A stretch of 64,000 nucleotides of DNA from Xanthobacteraceae bacterium (GCA_029266425.1 JAQSWY010000013.1:1-64000), one strand, 5' to 3'; positions 53,932-63,586 are shown, counted from the first letter of the stretch. The notes: generated from the letters alone by a model not told the origin. A program made the numbers and translations.

Positions 53932-55104
53932 TCACTCGATGATGTTGAAATCCCTCAGGTGCTCGTCCGACATCTCGATGCCGAGCCCGGGCATGTGGTC
54001 GTCGAGCTGCAGGAAGCCGTTAGCCGGCTGTGGGTCCCCCTTGAACAGATAGTAGAAGAGCTCGTTGCCGACCTCGACCTCATGGACCGGGAAGAACTCC
54101 GCCATAGGGGAGGCGAGCGTCGACATGGTCAGATGGTAATTGTGCATCTGGCCGGCATGCGGGATCACCGGGATCGAATACGCCTCGGCCAGCGCGTTGA
54201 TCTTGCGCGCTGCGGTGATGCCGCCGACCCGGTTGGTGTCGTACTGGATGACGTCGAGCGCTCGCTGGTCGACCAGTTGCTGGAAGCCGGCGAGGGTGAA
54301 TTCATGCTCGCCGCCGGAGATCGGCAGCACACCGAGCTTGCGCAGCTCCTTGTAGCCCTCGATGTCGTCGGCGATCACCGGCTCTTCCAGCCAGCGTATG
54401 TTGAACGGCTCGAGCAGGCGCAGCATCCGCTTCGCGTATTCGAAGGTCCAGCCCATGTAGGATTCGCACATCAGGTCGCGGTCGGGACCGATGACCTCGC
54501 GGACGGTCCTCACTAGCTCAAGGTTCTTCTTCATGCCCGCCGGACCGTCCTGCGGCCCCCAGCCGAACCGCATCTTCACCGCCTCGAAGCCCTGGTCGAC
54601 ATAGGACTGCGCCTCGCGGGCGAGCGCATCCAGCGGCTGGCCGTAGAGCTTGGAGGCATAGCAGCGGATCTTGTCCTTGGTCCGCCCGCCGAGCAGCTTG
54701 AAGACCGGCTTGCCGACCTCCTTGCCCATTAGATCCCAGATGGCGATGTCGACGGCGCTCATGGCGGTCATGCCGATGCCCTTGCGGCCCCAGGCATGGG
54801 TGCGGCGGTACATCTTCTGCCAGATGTACTCATTGTCGAACGGGTCCTCGCCGATCACGATCGGCGCGTAGTACTCGTCGATCGCCGCCTTCACGACGCG
54901 CGGCGCCAGCGCCGCATTGCCGATGCCGACCGTGCCGTCCTCGGTCTCGATCTCGCAGACCAGCCAGCCATGGAAGCGGAAGCTGCCCATATTGTCGCCG
55001 CGCTCGAACAGCTGGTCGGCGGCGTTGGTGCAGAAGTTGCGCGCCGGAGGGACGACCTTGCCCTTCCATTCGAAGACGCGGGTACGGACGTTCTTGATCT
55101 TCAT
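53932..55104 (-). CDS. Enolase-superfamily sugar-acid dehydratase (L-rhamnonate dehydratase-like)
   Basis: 390 residues from the ATG at 55104, overlapping pdxA2 by 4 bases. The mandelate-racemase-type barrel shows [52 protein letters not shown] and a C-terminal [12 protein letters not shown] with the probable acid/base histidine. Compared with rhamnonate dehydratase RhmD the first metal ligand position (LMCESYMGW) is Glu instead of Asp. It probably dehydrates a sugar acid to a 2-oxo-3-deoxy acid; the sugar is unknown, and the rhamnonate assignment is only by family. Confidence 0.8.
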   Translation of the reverse strand: MKIKNVRTRVFEWKGKVVPPARNFCTNAADQLFERGDNMGSFRFHGWLVCEIETEDGTVGIGNAALAPRVVKAAIDEYYAPIVIGEDPFDNEYIWQKMYRRTHAWGRKGIGMTAMSAVDIAIWDLMGKEVGKPVFKLLGGRTKDKIRCYASKLYGQPLDALAREAQSYVDQGFEAVKMRFGWGPQDGPAGMKKNLELVRTVREVIGPDRDLMCESYMGWTFEYAKRMLRLLEPFNIRWLEEPVIADDIEGYKELRKLGVLPISGGEHEFTLAGFQQLVDQRALDVIQYDTNRVGGITAARKINALAEAYSIPVIPHAGQMHNYHLTMSTLASPMAEFFPVHEVEVGNELFYYLFKGDPQPANGFLQLDDHMPGLGIEMSDEHLRDFNIIE

Positions 55105-56126
55105 GGGTGCGCTACTCGATCGAGGCTTGGGTGCACGCGTGCCCCGCTGCGGGCCATGCGGCAGAGGATGTCGAAGGCGGCCTGGGTGGCGCCGAGGTTC
55201 GCCTTGCCCCGGCCGTAGATGTCCATGGCGGTGCCGTGGGCCGGAGTGCCGATGGGGATCGGGAAGCCGCCATGCAGGGTCACGCCGCGCGAGAAGCCCA
55301 TGAGCTTCATCGCGATCTGCCCCTGGTCGTGGTACATCGTGACGATGGCATCGACGTCCTTCGCGCGCAGGAAGATGGTGTCGGCGGGGTAGAGGCCGAC
55401 GATCGGGTAGCCCTCGTTGCGCGCCCTCTCGACCGCGGGGGCGATGACGTCGATCTCCTCGCGCCCGAAGCTGCCATTGTCGCCATTGTGCGGGTTGAGC
55501 CCGCACACCGCGATGCGCGGCTCGGCGATGCCGGCCTTGAGCAGCGAGGAATGGACGAGCCGCACCGCACCGAGGATCTTCTCCTGCGTGATCAGGCTGG
55601 AGACGTCCTTCAGCGGCACGTGGCTGGTGACGCGGCTGGTCCACAGGCCATCCAGCACGTTGAGCTCGCCGAACGGGCCATTGGGCTGCAGCAGCTCGGC
55701 GAACCAATGGGTCTCGTCGGCGTGGCCGAGCTCGGCCTGATGCATGGAGTTCTTGTTCAGTGGCGCGAAGCAGACCGCGTCGGTGACGCCTTCAACGGTG
55801 AGCGCGATGGCCTCGCGCAGCGTGTCGATACTGTAGCGCCCGCCATTGGCGCTCGGCACCGCGCGCTCGAACGGCTTGCTGGCGCCGCCGATGAAATCCC
55901 ACAGAACCGGCACCTCGCGGCGCAGCGTAGCGTTCCGCGGGTCGTTGGTCAGCTGGTATTCGAAGCGTCGGCCGGCGATGCGCATGCCTTCCTCCACCTC
56001 GTCGCGATCGGCGATGATGAGGAAGTCCGCCTGCTCGCGATTTGCGGGATCGGAAATCAGACGTGCGACGAGCTCGGGACCGATGCCGGCGGGGTCGCCG
56101 AGCACGACGGCGATGCGGGGCTTCAT
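55101..56126 (-). CDS. pdxA2: PdxA2-type 4-phosphotetronate 3-dehydrogenase
   Basis: 341 residues. PdxA fold: [70 protein letters not shown] with metal-binding histidines. The family member used in D-threonate and related acid catabolism oxidises 4-phospho-D-threonate or erythronate, followed by decarboxylation to dihydroxyacetone phosphate. A pyridoxal-biosynthesis PdxA role is less likely because of the operon. It follows tctA by 11 bases. Confidence 0.82.
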   Translation of the reverse strand: MKPRIAVVLGDPAGIGPELVARLISDPANREQADFLIIADRDEVEEGMRIAGRRFEYQLTNDPRNATLRREVPVLWDFIGGASKPFERAVPSANGGRYSIDTLREAIALTVEGVTDAVCFAPLNKNSMHQAELGHADETHWFAELLQPNGPFGELNVLDGLWTSRVTSHVPLKDVSSLITQEKILGAVRLVHSSLLKAGIAEPRIAVCGLNPHNGDNGSFGREEIDVIAPAVERARNEGYPIVGLYPADTIFLRAKDVDAIVTMYHDQGQIAMKLMGFSRGVTLHGGFPIPIGTPAHGTAMDIYGRGKANLGATQAAFDILCRMARSGARVHPSLDRVAHP

Positions 56127-56137
56127 GGAGTTCTCCT

Positions 56138-57649
56138 TCAGGCGGTCACGCGCCCATTGCCCCTGAGCCGGGATCCCAGCCGCGCGAAGAGCGGCCAGAG
56201 GGCGAGCAGCAGGGCGAGCGTGGTGAGGGTTCCGGCGATGCCGTTGCTCCAGAAGATCCCGAGCGAGCCGTCGGACAGGATCATCGACTGGCGGAAGGCA
56301 TCCTCCGACTTGTCGCCGAGCACCATGGCGAGCACGAGCGGCGCGATCGGATAGTCGAGCTTCTTGAAGACGTAGCCGATGACCCCGAACACGAGCGCCA
56401 GCACGACGTCGAACATGCTGTTCGAGACCGTGTAGGCGCCGGTGAGGCAGACCACGACGATCAGCGGCCCGATGATCGAGAACGGGATGCGCAGGATCGC
56501 CGAGAACAGCGGCACGGTGGCGAGCACCAGCACGACAGCCACGATATTGGCGAGATACATCGAGGCGATCAGGCCCCAGACGAAGTCGTGCTGCTCGATG
56601 AACAGCATCGGGCCGGGCTGCAGCCCCCAGATCATCAGTCCGCCCATCATCACCGCCGCGGTGGCCGAGCCGGGAACGCCGAGCGCGAGCATCGGCAGCA
56701 GGGCGGAGACGCCGGCCGAATGGTCGGCGGCTTCCGGCGAGACGATGCCTTCCGGCTCGCCGGTGCTGAAGCGCTCCGGATGGCGCGAGAAGCGCCGGGC
56801 TACGCCATACGACATGAAGGAGGCCGCGGTCGGGCCGCCGGGGGTGATGCCCATCCAGCAGCCTATAAAGGTGGAGCGCAGCAGCGCCAGCCAGTGGCGC
56901 GGCATGCCGGCAATGGTGCGGAACACGGTGGCGAGGTCGACCTTGGCGGCGATGCCGTCAAACTTCAGGCCCTGTTCCACGGTGATCAGGATCTCGCCGA
57001 TGCCGAACAGGCCGATCACCGCGATGAGGAAGGGCACGCCGCGCACGAGCTGGTCGGTGCCGAAGGTGAGCCGCATCTCGCCCGACACCGTGTCCATGCC
57101 GACCGCGGCGAGCGACAGCCCGATCACGAGCGCGGCCGTGGTCTTCAAAGGGTGGCCGCCGCCCATGCCGATGAAGCTGCAGAAGGCCAGCAGATAGACG
57201 GCGAAATATTCCGGCGAGGAGAAGCGCAGCGCGATGCCGGCGATGGAATTGGCGAGCAGCGTCACCAGTATGACGCCGACGAGGGCGCCGAATCCGGCGG
57301 CGGCGAAGGCGGTCGACAGCGCCTCGGTGGCGCGGCCCTTCTTCGCCATCGGATAGCCGTCGAAGGTGGTGGCGACCGAGGACGGCTCACCGGGAATATT
57401 GAACAGGATCGAGGTGGTGGAGCCGCCGAACAGCGCGCCCCAATACATCGAGGACAGGAGGATGATGGCGCTCACCGGCTCCATGCTGAAGGTCAGCGGG
57501 AGGAGCAGCGACACCCCGTTCGGCGCACCGAGGCCGGGGAGCACCCCGACGAGGATGCCGAGCAGCACGCCGCCCACCATCAGCGCGATGTGATAGGCGG
57601 TGAGCGCGGTCTGGAATCCGGAGAGCAGCGAGGCGAAATCGGACATCAT
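56138..57649 (-). CDS. tctA: Tripartite tricarboxylate transporter large subunit TctA
   Basis: 503 residues from the first of two tandem ATGs. Signatures GVLPGLGAPNGVSLLLPLTF, NIPGEPSSVATTFDGYPMA, GITPGGPTAASFMSYGVARRF, very close to the TctA at 7923. Inner-membrane permease of the third transporter. It is followed by pdxA2 and the dehydratase on the same strand, so the substrate is probably the sugar acid handled by those enzymes. Confidence 0.93.
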   Translation of the reverse strand: MMSDFASLLSGFQTALTAYHIALMVGGVLLGILVGVLPGLGAPNGVSLLLPLTFSMEPVSAIILLSSMYWGALFGGSTTSILFNIPGEPSSVATTFDGYPMAKKGRATEALSTAFAAAGFGALVGVILVTLLANSIAGIALRFSSPEYFAVYLLAFCSFIGMGGGHPLKTTAALVIGLSLAAVGMDTVSGEMRLTFGTDQLVRGVPFLIAVIGLFGIGEILITVEQGLKFDGIAAKVDLATVFRTIAGMPRHWLALLRSTFIGCWMGITPGGPTAASFMSYGVARRFSRHPERFSTGEPEGIVSPEAADHSAGVSALLPMLALGVPGSATAAVMMGGLMIWGLQPGPMLFIEQHDFVWGLIASMYLANIVAVVLVLATVPLFSAILRIPFSIIGPLIVVVCLTGAYTVSNSMFDVVLALVFGVIGYVFKKLDYPIAPLVLAMVLGDKSEDAFRQSMILSDGSLGIFWSNGIAGTLTTLALLLALWPLFARLGSRLRGNGRVTA

Positions 57650-57658
57650 GGCGGCGCC

Positions 57659-58138
57659 TCAATAGATGCCGAGAGCGGTTTCGAGTGGCCCCTTCGCCAG
57701 CGGGACGCGGAACCAGAGCTCGAAGACCAAGAAGAAGGCGAGCATCACGAGCGCCGAGGTGGCGAGCGAGCGCGGCCAGCCATAGCCGCCATGCCGGCGC
57801 ATCATCCACGCCAGATAGACGAACGAGGGCACGTAGCAGCCAAGCCAGATCATCGCCGCCACCAGAACCGCGGTGGGCAGGAACACCGCGAGGCTGGAGC
57901 GCAGCTCGTCGCCGCTGACGAAGGACTCCCCATCCGGCACGCGCAGCGACTGGACGAAGATGCCGACGCTGACCGCGATCAGCAGCAGGCCGAGCCGGAA
58001 CGGGAAATAGCCCGCGCCGGGGCCGCTCTCGCCCCAGCCAATGTCATGGCCGAGACTCTCGGCGGCGACGATGCCGCCGAAGATCGCGATCGCGACCGCG
58101 GTGCCGAGCTCCATGGAGCGACGCTTCACCAGCATCAT
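57659..58138 (-). CDS. tctB: Tripartite tricarboxylate transporter small subunit TctB
   Basis: 159 residues, AGGAG nine bases before the ATG at 58138. Four hydrophobic segments and the TctB loop motif GWGESGPGAGYFPFRLGLLL. It lies 66 bases after tctC and 9 before tctA. Confidence 0.88.
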   Translation of the reverse strand: MMLVKRRSMELGTAVAIAIFGGIVAAESLGHDIGWGESGPGAGYFPFRLGLLLIAVSVGIFVQSLRVPDGESFVSGDELRSSLAVFLPTAVLVAAMIWLGCYVPSFVYLAWMMRRHGGYGWPRSLATSALVMLAFFLVFELWFRVPLAKGPLETALGIY

Positions 58139-58204
58139 CGCAACTTACTCCTGCAAGGGATCGGGTAGGCGCGGGCAGGGGCCCGCGCCCGACGCGAGGA
58201 GCGG

Positions 58205-59203
58205 TCAGTTCACCAGCCAGCCATCCTCGGCGAACTGCGTGCGATTCTTCGCCTCATCGTCCTTGATGGCGTCGGCAAAAGCCGAGCCGGTCACGAACAC
58301 CCCGCTCTGAGAGGTGCGGGTCAGCCAGTCCTTCCATTCCGGGGTCTGGCGGACCTTTTCGAGCACGCCGACATAGAACGCCACCTGCTCGTCGGTGACC
58401 CCCTTGGGCAGCCACACGGTGCGCGGCATCTGGTACTGCGGAAGCGGAATGCCGGCCTCGACGCAGGTCGGGATATCGGCCCAGGACTTGCCGTCGGCGA
58501 CCGGCTCCTTATAGGCGAGGCGGGTCGGCGAGAAGACGCACAGCGGGCGCACCTTGCCGGCCTTCCACTGGCCGACATTCTCCTGCGGATTGTTTGTGTT
58601 GGCCTCCACATGGGCACCGGCGAGCTGCACCGCCGCCTCGCCGCCCGACTTGAACGGCACATAGGTGAACTTGACGCCGGCCGCCTTCTCGACGCGGCGG
58701 ACGAGGATCTGGTCGGTGTCCTTGGACTGGCTGCCGGCGACCTTCATGCCGCCATTCTGCTGACGGGCGGCATCTATGAATTCCCTGGCGGTCTTGTAGG
58801 GCGATTCCGCGCTGGTCCAGAGCAGGAACTCGTCCACCGCCATGCTGGCCACCGGGCGCAGATCGTCGCTCTTGTAGCCCATCTTAGTGACCAGCGGCAG
58901 CAGCCACTCATTATTGGTGCCGAACACCATCTTGGTGGGATCGCCGGCCGCGCCCTTGCCGTAGACGAAGGCCTCGGAGCCGGCGCCGCCGCCCTTGTTG
59001 GAGACGATGACCGGCACGCTCATCAGATCGTGCTTCTGGATGATCGACTGCACCAGGCGGGCGAACTGGTCGGTGCCGCCGCCGGGACCGGAGGCGACGA
59101 TGAACTCGACCGGCTTGTTCGGCTGCCAGTCCGCCGCCGCCGGGACCGCGGCGAGACAGCTGAGCGATGCGGCAATCAGGGTAGCCCGAATCGTGGGACG
59201 CAT
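58205..59203 (-). CDS. tctC: Tripartite tricarboxylate transporter receptor TctC (Bug family)
   Basis: 332 residues from the ATG at 59203, with AAGGAG six bases upstream; a longer frame to 59233 lacks a site. Signal peptide ends AAVPAAADW. Bug loop PVEFIVASGPGGGTDQFARLVQ, then YVPFKSGGEAAVQLAGAHVEANTNNPQEN. It is the first gene of tctCBA-pdxA2-dehydratase, divergent from gntR at 59447. Predicted ligand: a tetronate or similar sugar acid, inferred from context. Confidence 0.92.
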   Translation of the reverse strand: MRPTIRATLIAASLSCLAAVPAAADWQPNKPVEFIVASGPGGGTDQFARLVQSIIQKHDLMSVPVIVSNKGGGAGSEAFVYGKGAAGDPTKMVFGTNNEWLLPLVTKMGYKSDDLRPVASMAVDEFLLWTSAESPYKTAREFIDAARQQNGGMKVAGSQSKDTDQILVRRVEKAAGVKFTYVPFKSGGEAAVQLAGAHVEANTNNPQENVGQWKAGKVRPLCVFSPTRLAYKEPVADGKSWADIPTCVEAGIPLPQYQMPRTVWLPKGVTDEQVAFYVGVLEKVRQTPEWKDWLTRTSQSGVFVTGSAFADAIKDDEAKNRTQFAEDGWLVN

Positions 59204-59290
59204 TGGGATCTCCTTCGGTGTTTCCGGTTCCACGCGGTCTTGTGCATGCCGCGTTGGCTCTATTGGACGGCACTCTGACCACGGTGATTC

Positions 59291-59306
59291 AACTTGTCAA
59301 CTGGTT
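59291..59306. promoter_or_regulatory. Candidate GntR operator between tctC and gntR
   Basis: AACTTGTCAACTGGTT follows the palindromic pattern AAC-NN-GT-NN-AC-NN-GTT. It lies in the 243-base divergent gap, 88 bases upstream of tctC. FadR-type GntR sites commonly have a GT-N-AC core. Confidence 0.5.
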
Positions 59307-59446
59307 CAATAAGAGATCCAGTAGACCATTCCGATGCTCGTGCTATGTTGCCGTGGCGGTCGACTCGCACGGTCTGGTATCTGCAAGGGGAGGCCCTGCC
59401 GCTGGACCACGGGCTGGCCGGAAGGTGCTGAAGGAAACCAGTTCGC

Positions 59447-60166
59447 ATGCTGCAGAATCTCCCGGACCTGAAGCAGAGCCTGTCCAAGCAGACGATGCGC
59501 GACCAGATCGCCGAACGGATCGCGCGCATGATCCAGTCCGGCCTGCTGCGAGTCGGCGACGAATTGCCCAGCGAGCGCGAACTGGCGGAGACCCTCGATG
59601 TCAGCCGCGGGACGGTCCGCGGCGCGGTGCAGATGCTTGCCGCCATCGGCATGGTGGATATCGCGCAGGGCGCGCGGACCCGGATCGTCGGCACCGAGGG
59701 CTTCGGCCGCTCCGTGCTCGTCGAATCCCCGAACGTGTCGCGCTTCAGCGCCGAGGAGGTCTATCGCGCGCGCCAGGTGGTCGAGATGTGGGTGGCGCGC
59801 GAAGCTGCGCAGAAGATGACCGACGACACGCTGGAACGGCTGCGCCGCCTGCTGGAGGCGCAGGACGCGATGGGCGAGGATCCGGTGAGCTTCCAGATAT
59901 CCGACGCCGAATTCCACGAGCTCATCTATCGCGCCAGCGGCAACGGGCTGCTCGCCGAATTCCTGGGCGACGTCTATGCCTACGCGCTGGCGTATCGCCG
60001 CCAGGCGCTGCTGGTGCCGGGCGCGGTGGCCCGCAGCGTGCGCGATCACCGCCGCATCCTCAAGGCGCTGGAGGCGCGCGACCCGGACGGCGCGGCGGCG
60101 GCGATGGACCAGCATCTGACGCGTGTGCACCGGACGACGCTTCAAGCCATGAAGCTCAAGGCCTGA
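59447..60166 (+). CDS. GntR-family regulator, FadR/FCD subfamily
   Basis: 239 residues. Winged helix ~20-85 (LPSERELAETLDVSRGTVRGAVQML) and an FCD domain (VYRARQVVEMWVAREAA, ISDAEFHELIYRASGN, DHRRILKALEARDPDGAAAAMDQHL) with the metal-binding histidines of the FCD fold. It is divergent from the tctCBA-pdxA2 unit and convergent with otnC. Probable sugar-acid-responsive repressor of the surrounding genes. Confidence 0.9.
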   Translation: MLQNLPDLKQSLSKQTMRDQIAERIARMIQSGLLRVGDELPSERELAETLDVSRGTVRGAVQMLAAIGMVDIAQGARTRIVGTEGFGRSVLVESPNVSRFSAEEVYRARQVVEMWVAREAAQKMTDDTLERLRRLLEAQDAMGEDPVSFQISDAEFHELIYRASGNGLLAEFLGDVYAYALAYRRQALLVPGAVARSVRDHRRILKALEARDPDGAAAAMDQHLTRVHRTTLQAMKLKA

Positions 60167-60210
60167 GCCGGTCGGTTCGCTTGCCGCGCGATCGCCCATG
60201 CCGATTTCCC

Positions 60211-60849
60211 CTAACGCTTCGGGAAGCGGGCCTCGAGCTCGGCGATCTGCCGGGCGTCGAGGGTGCGCACCGGCAGGCCGCGCGTGATCAGCACGAGCCT
60301 GGCGGTCTCCTCCAGCTCCTCGGCGGCGAACACCGCCGCCTCAAGACTGGCGCCGGCGACGACCGGCCCGTGGTTGCCGAGCAGGATCGCCGCATGGTCG
60401 GGCGCGCGCTCCAGGATCAGCGGCCGGACGGCGGGGTCGCCCGGATGGGTATAGGGGACGACCGGCACCCGGCCGACCCGCATCACCACATAGGGGGTGA
60501 TGGGCGGAATGGCGTTTTCCGGATCGATGTCGGAGAGGCAGGACAGCGCGGTGGCATACGTCGAATGCAGGTGCACCACCGCCCGTGCCGAGGCGCGAGC
60601 CTCATAGAAGCTCATATGCAGCGGGATCTCCTTGGTCGGCGCATCGCCGCCGATGTGATTGCCCTGTGCATCGAGCCGCGACAGGCGCTCGGCTTCGAGG
60701 AATCCGAGGCAGGCATTGGTCGGAGTGACGAGATAGCCGTCCGCGAGGCGTACGCTGAGATTGCCGGACGAGCCCGGCGTAAGCCCTCGCTCGAACAGCG
60801 AGCGGCCCCAGCGGCAGAGACCCTCGCGCAGTGCTGCTTCCTTGCTCAT
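60211..60849 (-). CDS. otnC: 3-oxo-tetronate 4-phosphate decarboxylase OtnC (class II aldolase family)
   Basis: 212 residues, overlapping otnK by 4 bases. Class II aldolase fold: LTPGSSGNLSVRL, TPTNACLGFLEAERLSRLD, PTKEIPLHMSFYEAR (catalytic Glu region), VVHLHSTYATALS with metal-binding histidines, ILLGNHGPVVAG. It splits 3-oxo-tetronate 4-phosphate to dihydroxyacetone phosphate and CO2. The OtnK neighbour makes this assignment preferable to a fuculose-phosphate aldolase. Confidence 0.85.
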   Translation of the reverse strand: MSKEAALREGLCRWGRSLFERGLTPGSSGNLSVRLADGYLVTPTNACLGFLEAERLSRLDAQGNHIGGDAPTKEIPLHMSFYEARASARAVVHLHSTYATALSCLSDIDPENAIPPITPYVVMRVGRVPVVPYTHPGDPAVRPLILERAPDHAAILLGNHGPVVAGASLEAAVFAAEELEETARLVLITRGLPVRTLDARQIAELEARFPKR

Positions 60850-62117
60850 GTCAGCAGATCCCAGGCCTTGACGAAGAAGTCGGGAGCACCGAAGTTGCCG
60901 GACTTCAAGGCGAGGACAAGCTCGCCACCACCGCGCACCCGGGTCCAGGGCACGCCTGGATCGATCTCCGCTCCGATGTCGAGGGCCGAGACGCCGAGCC
61001 TCGCGACCACCGCGCCGGAGGTCTCCCCGCCGGCCACCACCAGCCGGTTCACGCCGCGGTCCACGAGCCGCCGCGCGATCTCGGCCAGCGTATTCTCGAC
61101 CAGCGTGGCGGCACGCTCCTGACCGAGCTCGGACTGGATCCCTGCGATCTCCTCCGGCCCTGCACTGGAATAGACCAGGATCGGGCGATCAGGCGGCTGG
61201 CTCGCCGCCCAGTCGAGCACGCCCTCGACCGATTGCCCGCCGCCGAGCAGCGAGCGCGGGCTGAGCCGCAGCCCGGGAATCCCGGCCTCGAGCGCCAGCG
61301 CGACCTGCTCGCGGGTACGCGGCGAGCAGCTTCCCGCGAGGATCGCCGACCCGCCCGCAGGCATCCGAAAGCCGGTTGGCTGGCTACCGGTGGAGAGCCG
61401 GCCATGCCGCCTCAACACCTGCTGCACGCCAAGCGCGATGCCGGCGCCTCCGGTCATCAGCGCCAGTCCCGCCGAGGCCTCGGCGAGCGCCTCGAGATCG
61501 CCATCCGTGAGCGCGTCGACGACGGCGAAGCGGGTGCCGGCTGCGGCGAGCGCGTCGAGGCGCGCCCGGATCGCGGCGGGACCCGCGGCGACCGTGTCGA
61601 ATGCGATCAGGCCGACGGGAAGCCGGGTCTGGCGCGCGAGCACCCGCACCAGATTGGCGTCCCGCATCGGCGTCAGCGGATGGTCGCGCATCGGGCTGTC
61701 GGAGAGGAGCGCGTCGCCGACAAACAGATGGCCGCGATAGACGGTGCGGCCATTGGCCGGAAAGGCCGGGCAGACCGTCGCGATGGCACCGCCGAGACGC
61801 TCCAGCAGCGCTTCGGCCACCGGCCCGATATTGCCGGCATCGGTCGAATCGAAGGTCGAACAGTATTTGAAGATGAACTGCTCGGCGCCGGCCGTCAGCA
61901 GCGCCTCAGCCGCCAGCAACGACTGCGATACCGCCTCGCCGACCGGGCTGGTCCGCGACTTCAACGCCACCACCACGGCGTCGGCGTCCGCCGGCACGTC
62001 GCCCGGCTTCGGCACGCCTATCAGTTGCACCACCTGCATGCCGCCGCGCGCCAGCATCAGGGCGATGTCGGTACCCCCGGTGAAGTCGTCGGCGATACAG
62101 CCGATCCGCAGGCTCAT
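60846..62117 (-). CDS. otnK: DUF1537-type four-carbon acid sugar kinase OtnK
   Basis: 423 residues. N-terminal substrate domain IGCIADDFTGGTDIALMLARGG and KYCSTFDSTDAGNIGPV; C-terminal nucleotide domain with ILAGSCSPRTREQVALAL and LVVAGGETSGAVVARLGVSAL. It phosphorylates a four-carbon acid sugar at O4 with ATP. Adjacent OtnC suggests 3-oxo-tetronate. DtnK/DenK-type substrates (D-threonate, D-erythronate) cannot be excluded since PdxA2 is nearby. It overlaps the upstream COG4091 gene by 4 bases. Confidence 0.85.
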   Translation of the reverse strand: MSLRIGCIADDFTGGTDIALMLARGGMQVVQLIGVPKPGDVPADADAVVVALKSRTSPVGEAVSQSLLAAEALLTAGAEQFIFKYCSTFDSTDAGNIGPVAEALLERLGGAIATVCPAFPANGRTVYRGHLFVGDALLSDSPMRDHPLTPMRDANLVRVLARQTRLPVGLIAFDTVAAGPAAIRARLDALAAAGTRFAVVDALTDGDLEALAEASAGLALMTGGAGIALGVQQVLRRHGRLSTGSQPTGFRMPAGGSAILAGSCSPRTREQVALALEAGIPGLRLSPRSLLGGGQSVEGVLDWAASQPPDRPILVYSSAGPEEIAGIQSELGQERAATLVENTLAEIARRLVDRGVNRLVVAGGETSGAVVARLGVSALDIGAEIDPGVPWTRVRGGGELVLALKSGNFGAPDFFVKAWDLLT

Positions 62118-63586
62118 CGTTGCGTCTCCGCCAGCAGCCCGCGGTCGGGCTGCGAGGTACCGAAGAAGGCGGCATCCTGAAGCCGCCGCAATTCGAGGAG
62201 ATCGGAGCCCTGGCCGAACTCCAGGTCACCGAAGGTGATCGCTTCGCCGCGCGCGACCGATCGGGCGAGGCGGCGATTGGCGGCGAGATAGAACGGCGCC
62301 GGCGTTCCCTCGGCCAGAGGCGCGCCGGGCACCAGCTCGGCGGTGACGCCGTCTATGGTGTGGTGATGGCCACCCATGGCGAGCACGGTGCCCGCCGGCA
62401 GGTCCTGCGCCGCCCGGGCGATCAGGTCGAGGTGCGGCCGCGGTTCGACGGCGCCGCTCGACACGCCGAGCAGCGCCGCTTCGAGCACGCTGATGGCGGC
62501 TTCCAGCCCGAGCAGGTGGCGCGGCAGATAGATGAGGGCGGTGGCGCCGCTCCGGCTGACGAGGTGCCCCTTCTCGGCCAGCATGTCCCAGGTCGGGCGG
62601 TCGTCGCAGCGCACCAGCACGAACACCCCGCCGGCGAAGCTCACCTCGTCCGGCGTCCGCAGGCAGTGGAAGACCTCGAGCCGCCGCGTGCCGCTCATCA
62701 GGCCGCCCTCGGCGCGCTCGCCAAGCAGGGTCGCGACTTCGCCGATGCGCGCGATGGGGGCGTGAAAGTCGGGCCGGTCGGGGACGAAGCCGGTGGCGTT
62801 GCCGACGATCAGCATCTCGCACAGGTCCGGCACGGCGCGCTGCGGCAGCGCGCCGGCGGCGCGCGAGCGGGCGGCCGTGATCTCCTCGGCGGAGCGCTCG
62901 CCCAAGGTCCAGCATTGCGCGAATTCGGGCGCCGAGACGGTGCGCTCATTGCTGCGCATCAGGCCGGTGGCGACGTCGAAGACAAAGTCGTACTCGCTCG
63001 ACTTGCCTGCGGCGACTATCTCGAAGCCGAGCGTCTCCGCCCATGTCACGAGGCCGATCAGCAGGCTCGGCTGGTCGCCGTCGACCGGGGTCACCACCCT
63101 CCCGCGGCGGCGCGCCAGATGGGCGAGACCCGGCCCGACGACGCTGTCGACCTCCTTCGAGACCATGGCAAGATGGCGATCCGCCTCGATTGCGAGGCGC
63201 GCGTGCCGTGCCCCGGCTTCCGGGTGGCCGGTCGCCTCGACCACCACCTCGATCGGCAATTCCACCACGGCGGCCAGGTCGCTCACGGCGATGAAATCGC
63301 CGTCTGCAAAGGCGCGCGCCGCCTCGGCCGCGGTGGCGCACAGCCGGATGCGGCGCGGATCGATCCCGACCGCGCGCATCGCCACGGCGGCGATCTCCGC
63401 CTCAACGTCGACCGCGACCCGCGCGCGCATCCGCGGCACCCGCAGGCCCTGGGCCAGGAAGCTCCGCCCGAAGCCGCCGGTGCCGACGATGCAGGTCTCG
63501 ACGATGCGGCTCTCGACGATGCGGCCGTCGATGGTGCGGGCCTCGAGGGGCTCGCGCCCGGTGGCGAAATAGCGATGGAAATTCAT
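62114..63586 (-). CDS. COG4091-type homoserine-dehydrogenase-like protein with SAF domain
   Basis: 490 residues from the ATG at 63586. Residues ~30-165 are a Rossmann fold (CIVGTGGFGRSFLAQGLRVP, VVEATGHPEAGARHARLAI), the middle part has VVTPVDGDQPSLLIGLVTWA and SSEYDFVFDVATG, and ~400-480 resemble a SAF domain (LARSVARGEAITFGDLEF). It is probably an NAD(P)-dependent oxidoreductase of unknown substrate. First gene of a unit with otnK and otnC and next to a divergent GntR gene, so it likely acts on a tetronate or its precursor. Function is not established. Confidence 0.75.
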   Translation of the reverse strand: MNFHRYFATGREPLEARTIDGRIVESRIVETCIVGTGGFGRSFLAQGLRVPRMRARVAVDVEAEIAAVAMRAVGIDPRRIRLCATAAEAARAFADGDFIAVSDLAAVVELPIEVVVEATGHPEAGARHARLAIEADRHLAMVSKEVDSVVGPGLAHLARRRGRVVTPVDGDQPSLLIGLVTWAETLGFEIVAAGKSSEYDFVFDVATGLMRSNERTVSAPEFAQCWTLGERSAEEITAARSRAAGALPQRAVPDLCEMLIVGNATGFVPDRPDFHAPIARIGEVATLLGERAEGGLMSGTRRLEVFHCLRTPDEVSFAGGVFVLVRCDDRPTWDMLAEKGHLVSRSGATALIYLPRHLLGLEAAISVLEAALLGVSSGAVEPRPHLDLIARAAQDLPAGTVLAMGGHHHTIDGVTAELVPGAPLAEGTPAPFYLAANRRLARSVARGEAITFGDLEFGQGSDLLELRRLQDAAFFGTSQPDRGLLAETQR

